From positions 1 to 42,735 of IMG/VR virus record IMGVR_UViG_3300020020_001120: DNA of 42,735 nt, one strand, 5' to 3'. The position numbers and the translations under genes are program-made. Numbering within the stretch: position 1 is the stretch's first letter; every line of letters starts with the position of its first letter. The notes beneath the pieces are model-generated. The model saw only the letters and a program-made list of their open reading frames with translations. It did not search any database and was not told where the DNA came from. This stretch comes from a virus. Positions 14,072 through 20,965 of this stretch are shown here, in pieces.

Positions 14072-16209
14072 GCGCGGCGGCGCCGCGCTTGCGCTCGAGC
14101 TCGGCGCCCGACTTTCCCACGACGGCGCTGCACGGCTACCTCTCCGCGCTGCTCGGTAACAGCCGCGATATCGAGCGCACGTTGCGCGCGCACATCTTGC
14201 CGTATCTGCCGACGCTCGCGGACCGCTATGCAGTCGCTGCGAATAGGCGCAACGACGCCCGACGCATGCGCGTGGCTGTCGTCGGCGGTCCGCGCACCGG
14301 CAAGTCGACCGCTGCTCGAGCGCTCGCCGATGCGCATGGGCTGCCGCTGCGGCACGCAGACGACCTCATACCGCTCGGTTGGAGCCGCGCCAGCGAGCAG
14401 CTCGCGCACGAGATACGCCTATCCGACGGGGGTATCTTCGAGGGCGTGGCGATCGCGAGGGCGCTGCGCAAGCTGCTCGAGCTCGAGCCCGGCCAGCCGC
14501 TCGACGCCGTCGTGCGCATGCGCGAGCCGTATGCCGAGCTCACGCCCGGGCAAGCGGCCATGTCCGCGGGTCACGACCGCGTGCTCGAAGCCATCCTGCC
14601 GGAGCTCGAGCTCCGTGGCGTGCGCGTGCTCGAGCTGCCGGCACAGGGGCTCACCGCTCGTGCGGCGCTTACGTTCGCGGCGCGCGCCGGCATCACTCCG
14701 CGACTCGACGCACGCGACCCGCTGCTCAGCGAGCTCTTCGCGCGCGCGCGTGCTGCGCACCGCTTCGACATTCGCACGGCCGCGCTGCTCGCCGGCCAGC
14801 GTGTCGACGAGCACGTGCGCGAGACGCTCGAGCGCCAGGTCGGCGAAGCGCTCGGCTTGCCGCGCTACCAGATTCGCGCCGCGCTTGCGCCGCCCGCGCG
14901 CACCGACGCCATACGCACCGATGCGAGGCGAAAGAAGCCCGCGCAAAAGCTCGCCGCCATCGACCCGCTCACGCCCGGTGGGCCGATCGCCGAGAAGCTC
15001 GATAAGTTCGTGAAGAGCAACGTGGCGCGCGTAGGCGGCATGACCGACGGCGTGTATGCGGACGTCGAAGCCTCTGTGCGCAAGGGGCTCGAGCAAGGCT
15101 TGCGACCCGACGCGCTCGCGGCGCGGATTCTCTCGCAAAACAAATCGCTCAGTGAGACACAGGCGACCATCATCGCCAACGACGCCGTCGGCAAGTTTCA
15201 CGGCGCACAGACGCAGCTGCGGCAGCAGTCGCTCGGCGTCACTCACTACCGCTGGCGCACCGTGCGCGACCTCAAGGTGCGTCCGGGTCACCGTGCGCTC
15301 GAGGGAACCACGCAGGCGTGGGATTCGCCGCCCGTCACAAACTCCAAAACAGGCAAGCGCGCACACCCCGGCTTCGACACGCACTATTACGCGTGCCGCT
15401 GCAGCGCGTCGCCCATCATCGACCCGGCGACGATTGCGCCGCCGCCTGACAGCCCGTTCGCACGCAAGCCGGGCGCACCGCCCACGCAGCTACCGCTGCC
15501 AAGCGTCCCAACGCCCACCGTTCCGCGCCGCTTCCCAGTGCGCACAGAGCCGGCGAAGCCCGCCAGGGCGCCGAGAGTGCGGCGCCGCCCGCTGGCGCAG
15601 CCAGCGCCGGATGCGCCGTTGCTCACGCAACCGCCGCCGACGGCACCCATCGCGCCGAGCTCGCCGCCGTTGCCTGTCCCGCCGGCGCCGACGCCGCTGC
15701 CGCCGACCGCTGCGCCCGCAGTGCCGCGCGGCTTACCCGTGCGCACCGAGCCGGCGAAGCCCGCCAGGGCGCCGAGAGTAAGGCGCCGCCCGCTGGCGCG
15801 GCCAGCGCCGGATGCGCCGTTGCTCACGCTGCCGCCGCCGTTGCCGCCGCCGATACCGCCGCCGATACCGGCCGCAGACCAGACGCTACTGACGCCGCTC
15901 GAATACGGCGTCTCCGACGCTCAGCTGGAGTATCTGCGCGAGGGCATGCGGGACATGACTGTCATCACCAGCGCATACGTCGGGGCCACGCCGGCCGAAG
16001 TCGACTTGATTGCGACGGGACAAACGCGCACCCAAACCGGCCAGGCTTTCGAGCCGATCGTGATATCGGTCGAGCCGGGCTACATGGAGCTGACAGACGG
16101 TCGGCACCGCATGGCGGCGGCTCGCGCAGCCGGTGCGACGCGAATCCTTGCGCGCATCAAGACGCCCGGCGGGCGCGAATACCTGCGCGTGATTCCCATC
16201 CCGCGTTAG
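14068..16209 (+). CDS. MuF-type minor head protein fused to a P-loop kinase-like and a ParB/Srx-like domain
   Basis: The 713-aa protein is a fusion. Residues 1-60 look like the start of a MuF/SPP1-gp7 protein. About 66-190 is a P-loop kinase-like insert: AVVGGPRTGKST (Walker A 74-81), then PLRHADDLIPLGWS, IFEGVAIARALRK and TPGQAAM. About 195-450 is the MuF region, with RWRTVRDLKVRPGHRAL near 395 and a YYACRCSASP strand near 440. A Pro-rich linker (about 455-605) contains two near-identical 36-residue repeats. The last 108 residues end in a ParB/Srx-like DGRHRMAAARAAGATRILARI (DGRHR at 677-681). MuF proteins are carried in the virion, and some temperate-phage MuF proteins carry C-terminal toxin domains. 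Roles of both extra domains are inferred. Confidence 0.75.
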   Translation: MSAAAPRLRSSSAPDFPTTALHGYLSALLGNSRDIERTLRAHILPYLPTLADRYAVAANRRNDARRMRVAVVGGPRTGKSTAARALADAHGLPLRHADDLIPLGWSRASEQLAHEIRLSDGGIFEGVAIARALRKLLELEPGQPLDAVVRMREPYAELTPGQAAMSAGHDRVLEAILPELELRGVRVLELPAQGLTARAALTFAARAGITPRLDARDPLLSELFARARAAHRFDIRTAALLAGQRVDEHVRETLERQVGEALGLPRYQIRAALAPPARTDAIRTDARRKKPAQKLAAIDPLTPGGPIAEKLDKFVKSNVARVGGMTDGVYADVEASVRKGLEQGLRPDALAARILSQNKSLSETQATIIANDAVGKFHGAQTQLRQQSLGVTHYRWRTVRDLKVRPGHRALEGTTQAWDSPPVTNSKTGKRAHPGFDTHYYACRCSASPIIDPATIAPPPDSPFARKPGAPPTQLPLPSVPTPTVPRRFPVRTEPAKPARAPRVRRRPLAQPAPDAPLLTQPPPTAPIAPSSPPLPVPPAPTPLPPTAAPAVPRGLPVRTEPAKPARAPRVRRRPLARPAPDAPLLTLPPPLPPPIPPPIPAADQTLLTPLEYGVSDAQLEYLREGMRDMTVITSAYVGATPAEVDLIATGQTRTQTGQAFEPIVISVEPGYMELTDGRHRMAAARAAGATRILARIKTPGGREYLRVIPIPR
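15520..15829 (+). repeat. Pair of about 109-bp direct repeats in the linker of the MuF fusion
   Basis: The segments 15520-15628 and 15721-15829 are nearly identical, offset by 201 bp. Each encodes PVRTEPAKPARAPRVRRRPLA followed by PAPDAPLLT. The high DNA identity suggests recent duplication or conversion, and recombination between them would shorten the linker by 67 residues without a frameshift. Confidence 0.8.
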
Positions 16210-16592
16210 CTCGCCGACGTCGCCGCTCGGTACGTCACACGCGTGTAGCGCTGCCCACCGGGGCCCATGGCTCGCTCGTCGAGCTCGCGCACGCACGCGC
16301 AGCGCTCGCACGACTCGACCCGCACGCCGCTTCCGGCGAGCACTGGCAACCAGGCGTGCACACCGTGAGTCGGACACAGCGGCTCGCGCGGCGGCACCTC
16401 GACATAGACCGAGCCCGCCTCACCGCTCGACTCGCACACGACTGACACCTCGAGCAGCCACGTCGAGCAGCTCCGTGCGCGTTGCGAATCCACGTCGACA
16501 CGTGCGAGCGCTTGCGCCAGCGCCATCTCCGCAGTTGCGCTCTCGACCGCGGTATACGGGGTTGCGTCTTCTGACACGATCCATGTTGCCAT
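16206..16592 (-). CDS. Reverse-oriented accessory (moron-like) protein, 128 aa
   Basis: This is the only minus-strand gene within the 8.8-41 kb rightward late block. It has its own signals: TTGACC (16650-16645), 18 bp, TATAGC (16626-16621), then an AGGAGG ribosome site (16609-16604) 11 bases before the ATG. That is unlike the neighbouring leaderless genes and is the hallmark of a gene expressed from the prophage. The product has an Ala-rich N-terminus, five Cys (CVVCES earlier; CERCAC later) and a C-terminal GPGGQRYTRVTYRA strand. No family is recognised. It overlaps the MuF gene end by four bases. Confidence 0.65.
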   Translation of the reverse strand: MATWIVSEDATPYTAVESATAEMALAQALARVDVDSQRARSCSTWLLEVSVVCESSGEAGSVYVEVPPREPLCPTHGVHAWLPVLAGSGVRVESCERCACVRELDERAMGPGGQRYTRVTYRAATSAS

Positions 16593-16620
16593 CGCCTAAC
16601 AAGCCTCCTGTGTACGACGA

Positions 16621-16650
16621 GCTATAGCGCTGCAACTCTAGCGCGGTCAA
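16621..16650 (-). promoter_or_regulatory. Promoter of the reverse-oriented gene
   Basis: TTGACC, 18-bp spacer, TATAGC on the minus strand: a conventional sigma-70-like promoter followed by a strong AGGAGG ribosome site at 16609-16604. Start of transcription is predicted near 16614. Confidence 0.6.
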
Positions 16651-16707
16651 CAGAACGCGGTGCGCAAAACGGTCGCGCGGTACGCTGTGTGTAATGTGTG
16701 CATAAGT

Positions 16708-16755
16708 GCACCGATCCTTCGATGCTCTGGTCGACCGGTGCACCGGTGCGTGTAT
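16708..16755. repeat. Octad repeat array 3 (six 8-bp units)
   Basis: Units are GCACCGAT, CCTTCGAT, GCTCTGGT, CGACCGGT, GCACCGGT, GCGTGTAT, contiguous and in phase. The array lies upstream of the minus-strand accessory gene and its promoter. Confidence 0.7.
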
Positions 16756-16795
16756 CCACCCCGGCGCCGGCCGACCGCTCGAGCGCCGTGGCTCA

Positions 16796-16898
16796 CCCGG
16801 GGGGCTAGCAAGTGACCTGCTAGCCCCCGGGCGGGAGCGACCGACCGCTCGCCATTCCGGCCGCATTCGGGGGCTAGCAAGTCACCCGCTAGCCCCGG
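16796..16898. repeat. Two direct copies of a GCTAGC-centred hairpin
   Basis: Hairpin 1 pairs GGGGGCTAGCA (16800-16810) with TGCTAGCCCCC (16818-16828) around a 7-base loop. Hairpin 2 pairs GGGGCTAGC (16870-16878) with GCTAGCCCC (16888-16896) around a 9-base loop. The left halves are an 18-bp direct repeat (GGGGGCTAGCAAGT-N-ACC) 69 bases apart, so this is a duplicated element. It could be a bidirectional terminator pair or a recombination, resolution or replication site. No T tract follows either. Confidence 0.75.
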
Positions 16899-16921
16899 GT
16901 CCGGGCGCCCGGGGGTAAGGC

Positions 16922-16969
16922 GCACCGGTGCACCGATCCACCGGAGCACCGGTGCTCTTGACAATCGGT
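16922..16969. repeat. Octad repeat array 4, overlapping promoter P3
   Basis: Units are GCACCGGT, GCACCGAT, CCACCGGA, GCACCGGT, GCTCTTGA, CAATCGGT. The -35 TTGACA of P3 (16958-16963) lies inside units five and six, so a protein covering the array should repress P3. Confidence 0.75.
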
Positions 16970-16986
16970 CGCCGTGCCAATACGCG
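16958..16986 (+). promoter_or_regulatory. Late leaderless promoter P3
   Basis: TTGACA (16958-16963), 17 bp ending TGCCAA, TACGCG (16981-16986), five bases, GTG 16992. Its -35 is embedded in octad array 4, and a copy of the replication iteron (16994-17003) starts at the third base of the GTG. Confidence 0.7.
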
Positions 16987-16988
16987 TC

Positions 16989-17005
16989 CGCGTGACAGTC
17001 ACGCG
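16989..17005. promoter_or_regulatory. Iteron copy forming a 17-bp perfect palindrome at a late promoter
   Basis: CGCGTGAC-A-GTCACGCG is a perfect palindrome containing GACAGTCACG, the same 10-mer found eight times in the O-like gene. It covers the predicted transcription start and first codons of the protease/scaffold gene. Confidence 0.65.
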
Positions 17006-18203
17006 CTACGATGCCGCCCGGTTAGGCAACGCCAGAAAGACGTCGCAAGGCTTTTTGCGGGCCCCAGCGCGCGTCACGCGCACGGGCGTCCTGACCTACC
17101 ACCGCGCCGACGGGACGGTCGTGCGCGAGCTCAGGCGGCCCGACAACGTCTTCGCCGCCGACTCGCTCGCTACCCTCGCCGACGCGCCCGTCACCGACCT
17201 GCACCCGCGCGACATGCTCTCACCGAGCAACGCCAAGCAGCTCGCCGTCGGCCATGTGTCCGGCGCATCCGCTCGAGCAGACGCTGGCAAGTTTGTGGAA
17301 GCCCAGCTCGTCATCACCGACGCTGCCATGATCGCGGCCATCGAAGCCGGCGACCGGAGCGAGGTGAGCTGCGGCTACACGTGCGACCTCGTGCACGGCG
17401 CCGGGGTGTTTCAGGGCGAGCACTACGACGCCGAGCAAAAAAACATCATCTACAACCACGTCGGCATCGGGCCGCGCAATTGGGGCCGCGCTGGCGCCGA
17501 AGTCGCGCTGCGACTCGACAGCAAGACGCCTGACGACTTTGCGCTCGGCACAGACGCCGCGCGAGCAGTGCTCACTGACGAGCCAAAGAGGGATAGCCAC
17601 ATGGATCTGGTCACCATCCGTATCGACGGAATCGAAGCGCAAGTCTCGCCGACTGCCGCGCAAGTCATGCAACGCTCACTCGACGCGCGCGACACCGCGG
17701 CACGCGACGCCACGTCGAAGCTCACCGACTTGCAAAAGCGCGTCGACGGGCAGCAAGCCGAGCTCGACGCGACGAAGGCGCAGCTCGCGCAAGCGGCCGA
17801 CCCCAAGCGCTTCGACACGGCGCTGCGCGAGCGGCTCGACTTGCTCGACAAGGCGCGGCCGGTGCTCGGCAGAGACGCAAAGCTCGACGGCAAGACACCG
17901 CGCGAAATCAAAGAGCTCACACTCGAGAAGCTAAAAGTAGGCGGCAAGCTCTCCGAGCGCGCCGACGCCTACGTCGACGTGCTCTTCGACGTCACGGTCG
18001 ACAAGTGGCTCGCGGACAACAAGAACCGCGAGCCACGAGGCGGCGGTTCGCCGCCTCCACACCACGACGGCGGCGGCGCCGGTGACGACAACGACGTGCA
18101 CGCGATCCTCGACGGTCGTCGCAACGACGGCAGAGAGCTGCCCAAGCGCGAATACCAGACGCCACCGTGGCGCTCGAAGCTCGCGAGCTCGCGCTCCAAG
18201 TAG
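16992..18203 (+). CDS. DUF2213-type prohead protease/scaffold protein
   Basis: The product (403 aa from GTG 16992) begins with a DUF2213-like protease region: VTRTGVLTYHRADG, then RRPDNVFAADSLATLADAPVTDLHP, VGHVSG, and SEVSCGYTCDLV...NHVGIGPRNWGRAG. From about residue 205 it becomes a charged coiled coil (LQKRVDGQQAELDATKAQLAQ) and acidic linker, as expected of scaffold. A GTG at 16974 would lie upstream of the P3 transcription start, so 16992 is chosen. An in-frame ATG at 17601 with AGAGGG eight bases before it should give a separate scaffold product of about 200 aa, as with nested lambda C/Nu3. Confidence 0.8.
   Translation: MTVTRYDAARLGNARKTSQGFLRAPARVTRTGVLTYHRADGTVVRELRRPDNVFAADSLATLADAPVTDLHPRDMLSPSNAKQLAVGHVSGASARADAGKFVEAQLVITDAAMIAAIEAGDRSEVSCGYTCDLVHGAGVFQGEHYDAEQKNIIYNHVGIGPRNWGRAGAEVALRLDSKTPDDFALGTDAARAVLTDEPKRDSHMDLVTIRIDGIEAQVSPTAAQVMQRSLDARDTAARDATSKLTDLQKRVDGQQAELDATKAQLAQAADPKRFDTALRERLDLLDKARPVLGRDAKLDGKTPREIKELTLEKLKVGGKLSERADAYVDVLFDVTVDKWLADNKNREPRGGGSPPPHHDGGGAGDDNDVHAILDGRRNDGRELPKREYQTPPWRSKLASSRSK
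17601..18203 (+). CDS. Nested in-frame scaffold product (internal start)
   Basis: ATG 17601 is in frame with the protease/scaffold gene and has AGAGGG (17587-17592) at good spacing. The full-length gene itself is leaderless, so this is the only recognisable ribosome site in the gene. The 200-aa product would contain the coiled coil and acidic tail without the protease region. Nested scaffolds are known in many tailed phages; its use here is inferred. Confidence 0.55.
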   Translation: MDLVTIRIDGIEAQVSPTAAQVMQRSLDARDTAARDATSKLTDLQKRVDGQQAELDATKAQLAQAADPKRFDTALRERLDLLDKARPVLGRDAKLDGKTPREIKELTLEKLKVGGKLSERADAYVDVLFDVTVDKWLADNKNREPRGGGSPPPHHDGGGAGDDNDVHAILDGRRNDGRELPKREYQTPPWRSKLASSRSK

Positions 18204-18242
18204 GCCCACCACACCGACCACATACGAAGGGAAACCAGCCAC

Positions 18243-18728
18243 ATGCAACTCACCTATCCCGTCAATCCCGTGATCGGCGTGCACGGCCAGCGCATCGAAA
18301 ACTGGCCGAGCGCCATCGCCACCGGGCTCGCGTCGGCAGCGATCGTCAACGTCGGCGTCGTCGTCGTCTTCGACACGGCTGCCGGACGCGACCCCAAGTC
18401 GGTCCGCGCGCCAGCCACCACGGGCGAGGTCACGACGCTCACCGGCGTCGCCGGCATCACGCTCTGGGACCATACCTACCCAGAGCCTCCCTACCGGGTC
18501 GGCTCGAGCTTGCCAGTCATGCGCAAGGGGCGCATTGCCATCGTCGCCGCGACCGCACTCGTCGCGCACACAAACCCCTTCGTCCGATTCGCGGTCGTCG
18601 GCGCCGGCACCATACTCGGCGAGCTCCGCAACGACGCAGACGCCGGCAACGCAGTCGCCGCGCCCTACCTAAACGTGATTGTCGGCGCAGCCGCCGGCGG
18701 CGTCGCCATCGTTGAGATCAACCTCTAG
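18243..18728 (+). CDS. Structural cement (decoration) protein, Gp24-like
   Basis: The 161-aa protein lies between scaffold and major capsid protein, the usual place of capsid cement or decoration proteins. The sequence begins TYPVNPVIGVHGQRIENWPS and is beta-rich with Gly/Ala/Val repeats (GVVVVFDTAAGRDP, FAVVGAGTILGEL, VIVGAAAGGVAIVEINL), matching the pattern of small Gp24-type cement proteins. GAAGGGA upstream of the ATG is a good ribosome site. It would bind the outside of the expanded capsid and stabilise it. Confidence 0.65.
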   Translation: MQLTYPVNPVIGVHGQRIENWPSAIATGLASAAIVNVGVVVVFDTAAGRDPKSVRAPATTGEVTTLTGVAGITLWDHTYPEPPYRVGSSLPVMRKGRIAIVAATALVAHTNPFVRFAVVGAGTILGELRNDADAGNAVAAPYLNVIVGAAAGGVAIVEINL

Positions 18729-18777
18729 CAGCGCGCCAGCGCCAGCCACAGCGCCGAAAGCTCGAAAGTCACAGCCC

Positions 18778-19845
18778 ATGAATCAACACATCCTCGACCG
18801 GCTCGACTCACACGCGCTCGCTGAGCAGCTCGCGCAGCTGGGTAAGCGCCTAGACGCGACGCAGTTCGCCAACGTGGTGCGCGCCATCGCCCACACGCGC
18901 GCGTCTATCCACGGCATCGACCGCATAGACGCCAACGAGACGGCGCTCTTCGGTCGCGACCTGGAGTTTATCTCGTCGCGCTTGCGCGAGACGCACAAGC
19001 CCGCGCTCAAGTGGCGCCAGTTCGTGCCGGTGAGCTCCGAAGCGCCGCCAGGTGCCGAGACGTGGTCCTACCGCATGTGGGATTCGACCGGCATGGCCGA
19101 AATCGTGGCCAATTTCGCCGATGATATTCGCCGCGTCGCCGTGATGGCAAAGAAGCAGTCGTACGACATCGCGACCTACGCGCTCGGCTACGACTACTCC
19201 GTGCTCGACCTCGAGCGCGCCGCCATGGCGGGTGTGGACTATCAGAACAAAGAGGCCGAAGCCGTGCGGCTCGGCTTCGAACAGCGGCTCGAGAAGATCG
19301 CCGCCATCGGACAGCCCGGTACGACCATCAAGGGCTTGGTGAACCACCCTAACGTCCCGGTGATTGCCGCGGCCGTGGTGGGCGCGACTTCGGCGTGGGG
19401 CACCGGCACCAAGACGCCTGACGACGTGCTCAAGGACCTCATCGCCGCTGAGGATTCGATCCTTGTCGCGACCAATGGCGTCGAGTCGCCCGACACACTG
19501 ATTCTGCCGCTGAGCGAGTATCGCTACTTGCAGAACACGCCGCTCTACACGGGCGCTGGCTCCGACCCCGAAGACACCATCCTGAGCGTCTACCTCGCGC
19601 GCACCGCTTTCGTGCAGGAGGTCGATTGGTGGTTGCCGCTCGCCACAGCCGACGCAGCCGGCACCGGCTCGCGCGGCATCTGGTACCGCCGTGACCCGCG
19701 CTACGTGCACCTCGAGCTCACGCAGCCGCCAAAGGAGCTGCCGCCGCAAGCAAAGAACCTCGCCCTCAGCGTCGAGAGCTGGGCGCGCGCCGGCGGCGTC
19801 GCCTGGGAATACCCGCTGTCGGCTGTCTACATGGACGGCATCTAG
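18778..19845 (+). CDS. Major capsid protein (DUF2184-type)
   Basis: The 355-aa protein resembles the DUF2184 capsid family found with DUF1073 portals and DUF2213 proteases. Indicators are ETALFGRDLEFISSRLRETHKPALKWRQFVPVSSEAPPGAETWSYRMWDSTGMAEI, then YDIATYALGYDYSVLDLERAAMAG, GQPGTTIKGLVNHPNVPV, and late VDWWLPLATADAAGTG...LELTQPPKELPPQ. These are predicted to form the HK97-like shell. The frame is open further left, but only the ATG at 18778 gives the expected N-terminus. The upstream GAAAG stretches are weak ribosome sites. Confidence 0.8.
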   Translation: MNQHILDRLDSHALAEQLAQLGKRLDATQFANVVRAIAHTRASIHGIDRIDANETALFGRDLEFISSRLRETHKPALKWRQFVPVSSEAPPGAETWSYRMWDSTGMAEIVANFADDIRRVAVMAKKQSYDIATYALGYDYSVLDLERAAMAGVDYQNKEAEAVRLGFEQRLEKIAAIGQPGTTIKGLVNHPNVPVIAAAVVGATSAWGTGTKTPDDVLKDLIAAEDSILVATNGVESPDTLILPLSEYRYLQNTPLYTGAGSDPEDTILSVYLARTAFVQEVDWWLPLATADAAGTGSRGIWYRRDPRYVHLELTQPPKELPPQAKNLALSVESWARAGGVAWEYPLSAVYMDGI

Positions 19846-19895
19846 CCCAACCGCGCCACGCCAACACCGACTAACACCGCGCAGGAAAGCACCCC

Positions 19896-20150
19896 ATGGC
19901 CGACACAACCATCACTAACAGCTCAGCCCACATCCTGTGGATACAGGGCGCCAGCGGTCTGATTAAGCTCGACCCACTGTCGACAGTCACGATCCCAGCG
20001 GCCGACCTCGAGCGGGTCAACGCCACGCTCGCCGGTCCGTTCAAATTCTACGTCGACACCGGCGAGCTCGTCGTCACCGAGCCGCCGCCGCCGCCGCCCG
20101 AAGGTGGCGCCCTGCGAGCATCAACCCCGAAGCCCCCGTCGAAGGCCTAA
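19896..20150 (+). CDS. Small head-associated protein, 84 aa
   Basis: It sits between the major capsid protein and the head-tail connector genes and has an AGGAAAG ribosome site. The first 60 residues are beta-rich (ITNSSAHILWIQGASGLIKLDPLSTVTIPA); the C-terminus is a polyproline run followed by a short Ser/Pro tail. No family is certain. Its place and size fit a head completion or accessory head protein. Confidence 0.55.
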   Translation: MADTTITNSSAHILWIQGASGLIKLDPLSTVTIPAADLERVNATLAGPFKFYVDTGELVVTEPPPPPPEGGALRASTPKPPSKA

Positions 20151-20153
20151 CAC

Positions 20154-20501
20154 ATGGTCACCGTCGAGCAGCTCTTCGTCGAGTTCCCGGAGTTTGCCCG
20201 CACGGCATACTCGCTCGTCGAAGCTAAGCTCGCCGACGCCGAAGCGCTCACCGCGGCGAGCTATTCGGGCGCCACCCCGATCGCGAAGCCGGACGGCCTC
20301 ACGCCGACCGGCACCGTGCTCGTCGACACGGCGCGCGACATGCGCGTCAAATACCTTGCCGCAGAGCTGCTCGTGCTCACGCCAGCAGGTGAGTTTGCGC
20401 GGCTCGACCCGAGCAAAGAACCCGACGGCGCTCGCTCTATCTATGAGCGGCGCCGCCTGGAAATCGACCGCAGCTACAACCCGCTCGGCATGGTGCTCTG
20501 A
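20154..20501 (+). CDS. DUF4054-type head-tail connector
   Basis: The 115-aa product begins VTVEQLFVEFPEFA and continues with helices ending in ARLDPSKEPDGARSIYERRRLEI. This N-terminal pattern is typical of DUF4054 and other gp6-like adaptor proteins, which form the ring below the portal. It starts three bases after the previous stop, in the usual order capsid, connector, tail completion. Confidence 0.65.
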   Translation: MVTVEQLFVEFPEFARTAYSLVEAKLADAEALTAASYSGATPIAKPDGLTPTGTVLVDTARDMRVKYLAAELLVLTPAGEFARLDPSKEPDGARSIYERRRLEIDRSYNPLGMVL

Positions 20502-20502
20502 C

Positions 20503-20964
20503 ATGCCGGTCATCGATAAAGACAAGGGGTGGAAAGCGCTTGGCAAGGCCGTCGCGAAGCTCGGCGACGGCCCCTCTGTGCTCGTCGGCGTTCAAGGCGC
20601 GAAGGGCAACGCACCGCACGGCGCCGACGGCCTCACCAACGTCGAGCTCGGCACGATCCATGAGTTTGGGCTGGGCGTGCCGGAGCGCAGCTTCATCCGT
20701 GCGGCCATCGACGAGCACGAACGCGACCTCGTCGACTTTATGGCGCCACTCGGCCAGCGCTGCTTACTCGGCGAACTAACCGAAGCGGCTGCGCTCGGCC
20801 TCACCGGCGAAAAAGCCGTCGACCTCATCAAGGATCGCATCCTCGCGCACATACATCCGCCGCTAGAGAAAGCCACGATTGCCGCAAAGGGCGGCATCGA
20901 GACGCCGCTAGTCGAACACAGCACGCTGCTCAACTCCATCACCTGGGAACTGGAGGCGAAGTAG
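20503..20964 (+). CDS. Tail completion/neck protein, 153 aa
   Basis: The protein contains VLVGVQGAKGNAPHG...TNVELGTIHEFGLGVPERSFIRAAIDEH. The IHEFG...PERSFIRAA pattern is characteristic of HK97-gp10-like and virion-morphogenesis tail completion proteins, which terminate the tail tube or join it to the head. The ATG begins one base after the stop of the DUF4054 gene. Later codons encode a helix and the segment GIETPLVEHSTLLNSITWEL, also typical of the family. Confidence 0.7.
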   Translation: MPVIDKDKGWKALGKAVAKLGDGPSVLVGVQGAKGNAPHGADGLTNVELGTIHEFGLGVPERSFIRAAIDEHERDLVDFMAPLGQRCLLGELTEAAALGLTGEKAVDLIKDRILAHIHPPLEKATIAAKGGIETPLVEHSTLLNSITWELEAK

Positions 20965-20965
20965 C

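Larger units (their letters stand above)
16593..16991. other. Structured 399-bp non-coding region with two octad arrays and two hairpins
   Basis: Order from left: promoter and ribosome site of the minus-strand gene; octad array 3 (16708-16755); hairpin 1 (16796-16831); hairpin 2 (16868-16898); a CCGGGCGCCCGG palindrome (16901-16912); octad array 4 (16922-16969); promoter P3. No gene is seen in it. The symmetric arrangement of arrays around hairpins suggests a functional site beyond simple transcription control. Confidence 0.65.

Noticed and set aside
14419-15384. Long minus-strand frame of 321 codons inside the MuF gene
   Set aside because: It is antisense to a gene with clear domains. Similar long antisense frames occur under the capsid (18850-19908) and Dit-like (25578-26657) genes, as expected from GC-rich codon bias.
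16012-16209. C-terminal ParB-like region of the MuF fusion as the plasmid partition protein
   Set aside because: It is fused to a head protein in the late operon and lacks the HTH and dimerisation parts of partition ParB. The RHH protein at 42316 is the better partition candidate.
16708-16969. Octad arrays and hairpins considered as a CRISPR array
   Set aside because: Units are 8 bp and contiguous, with no unique spacers of constant length and no cas genes nearby.
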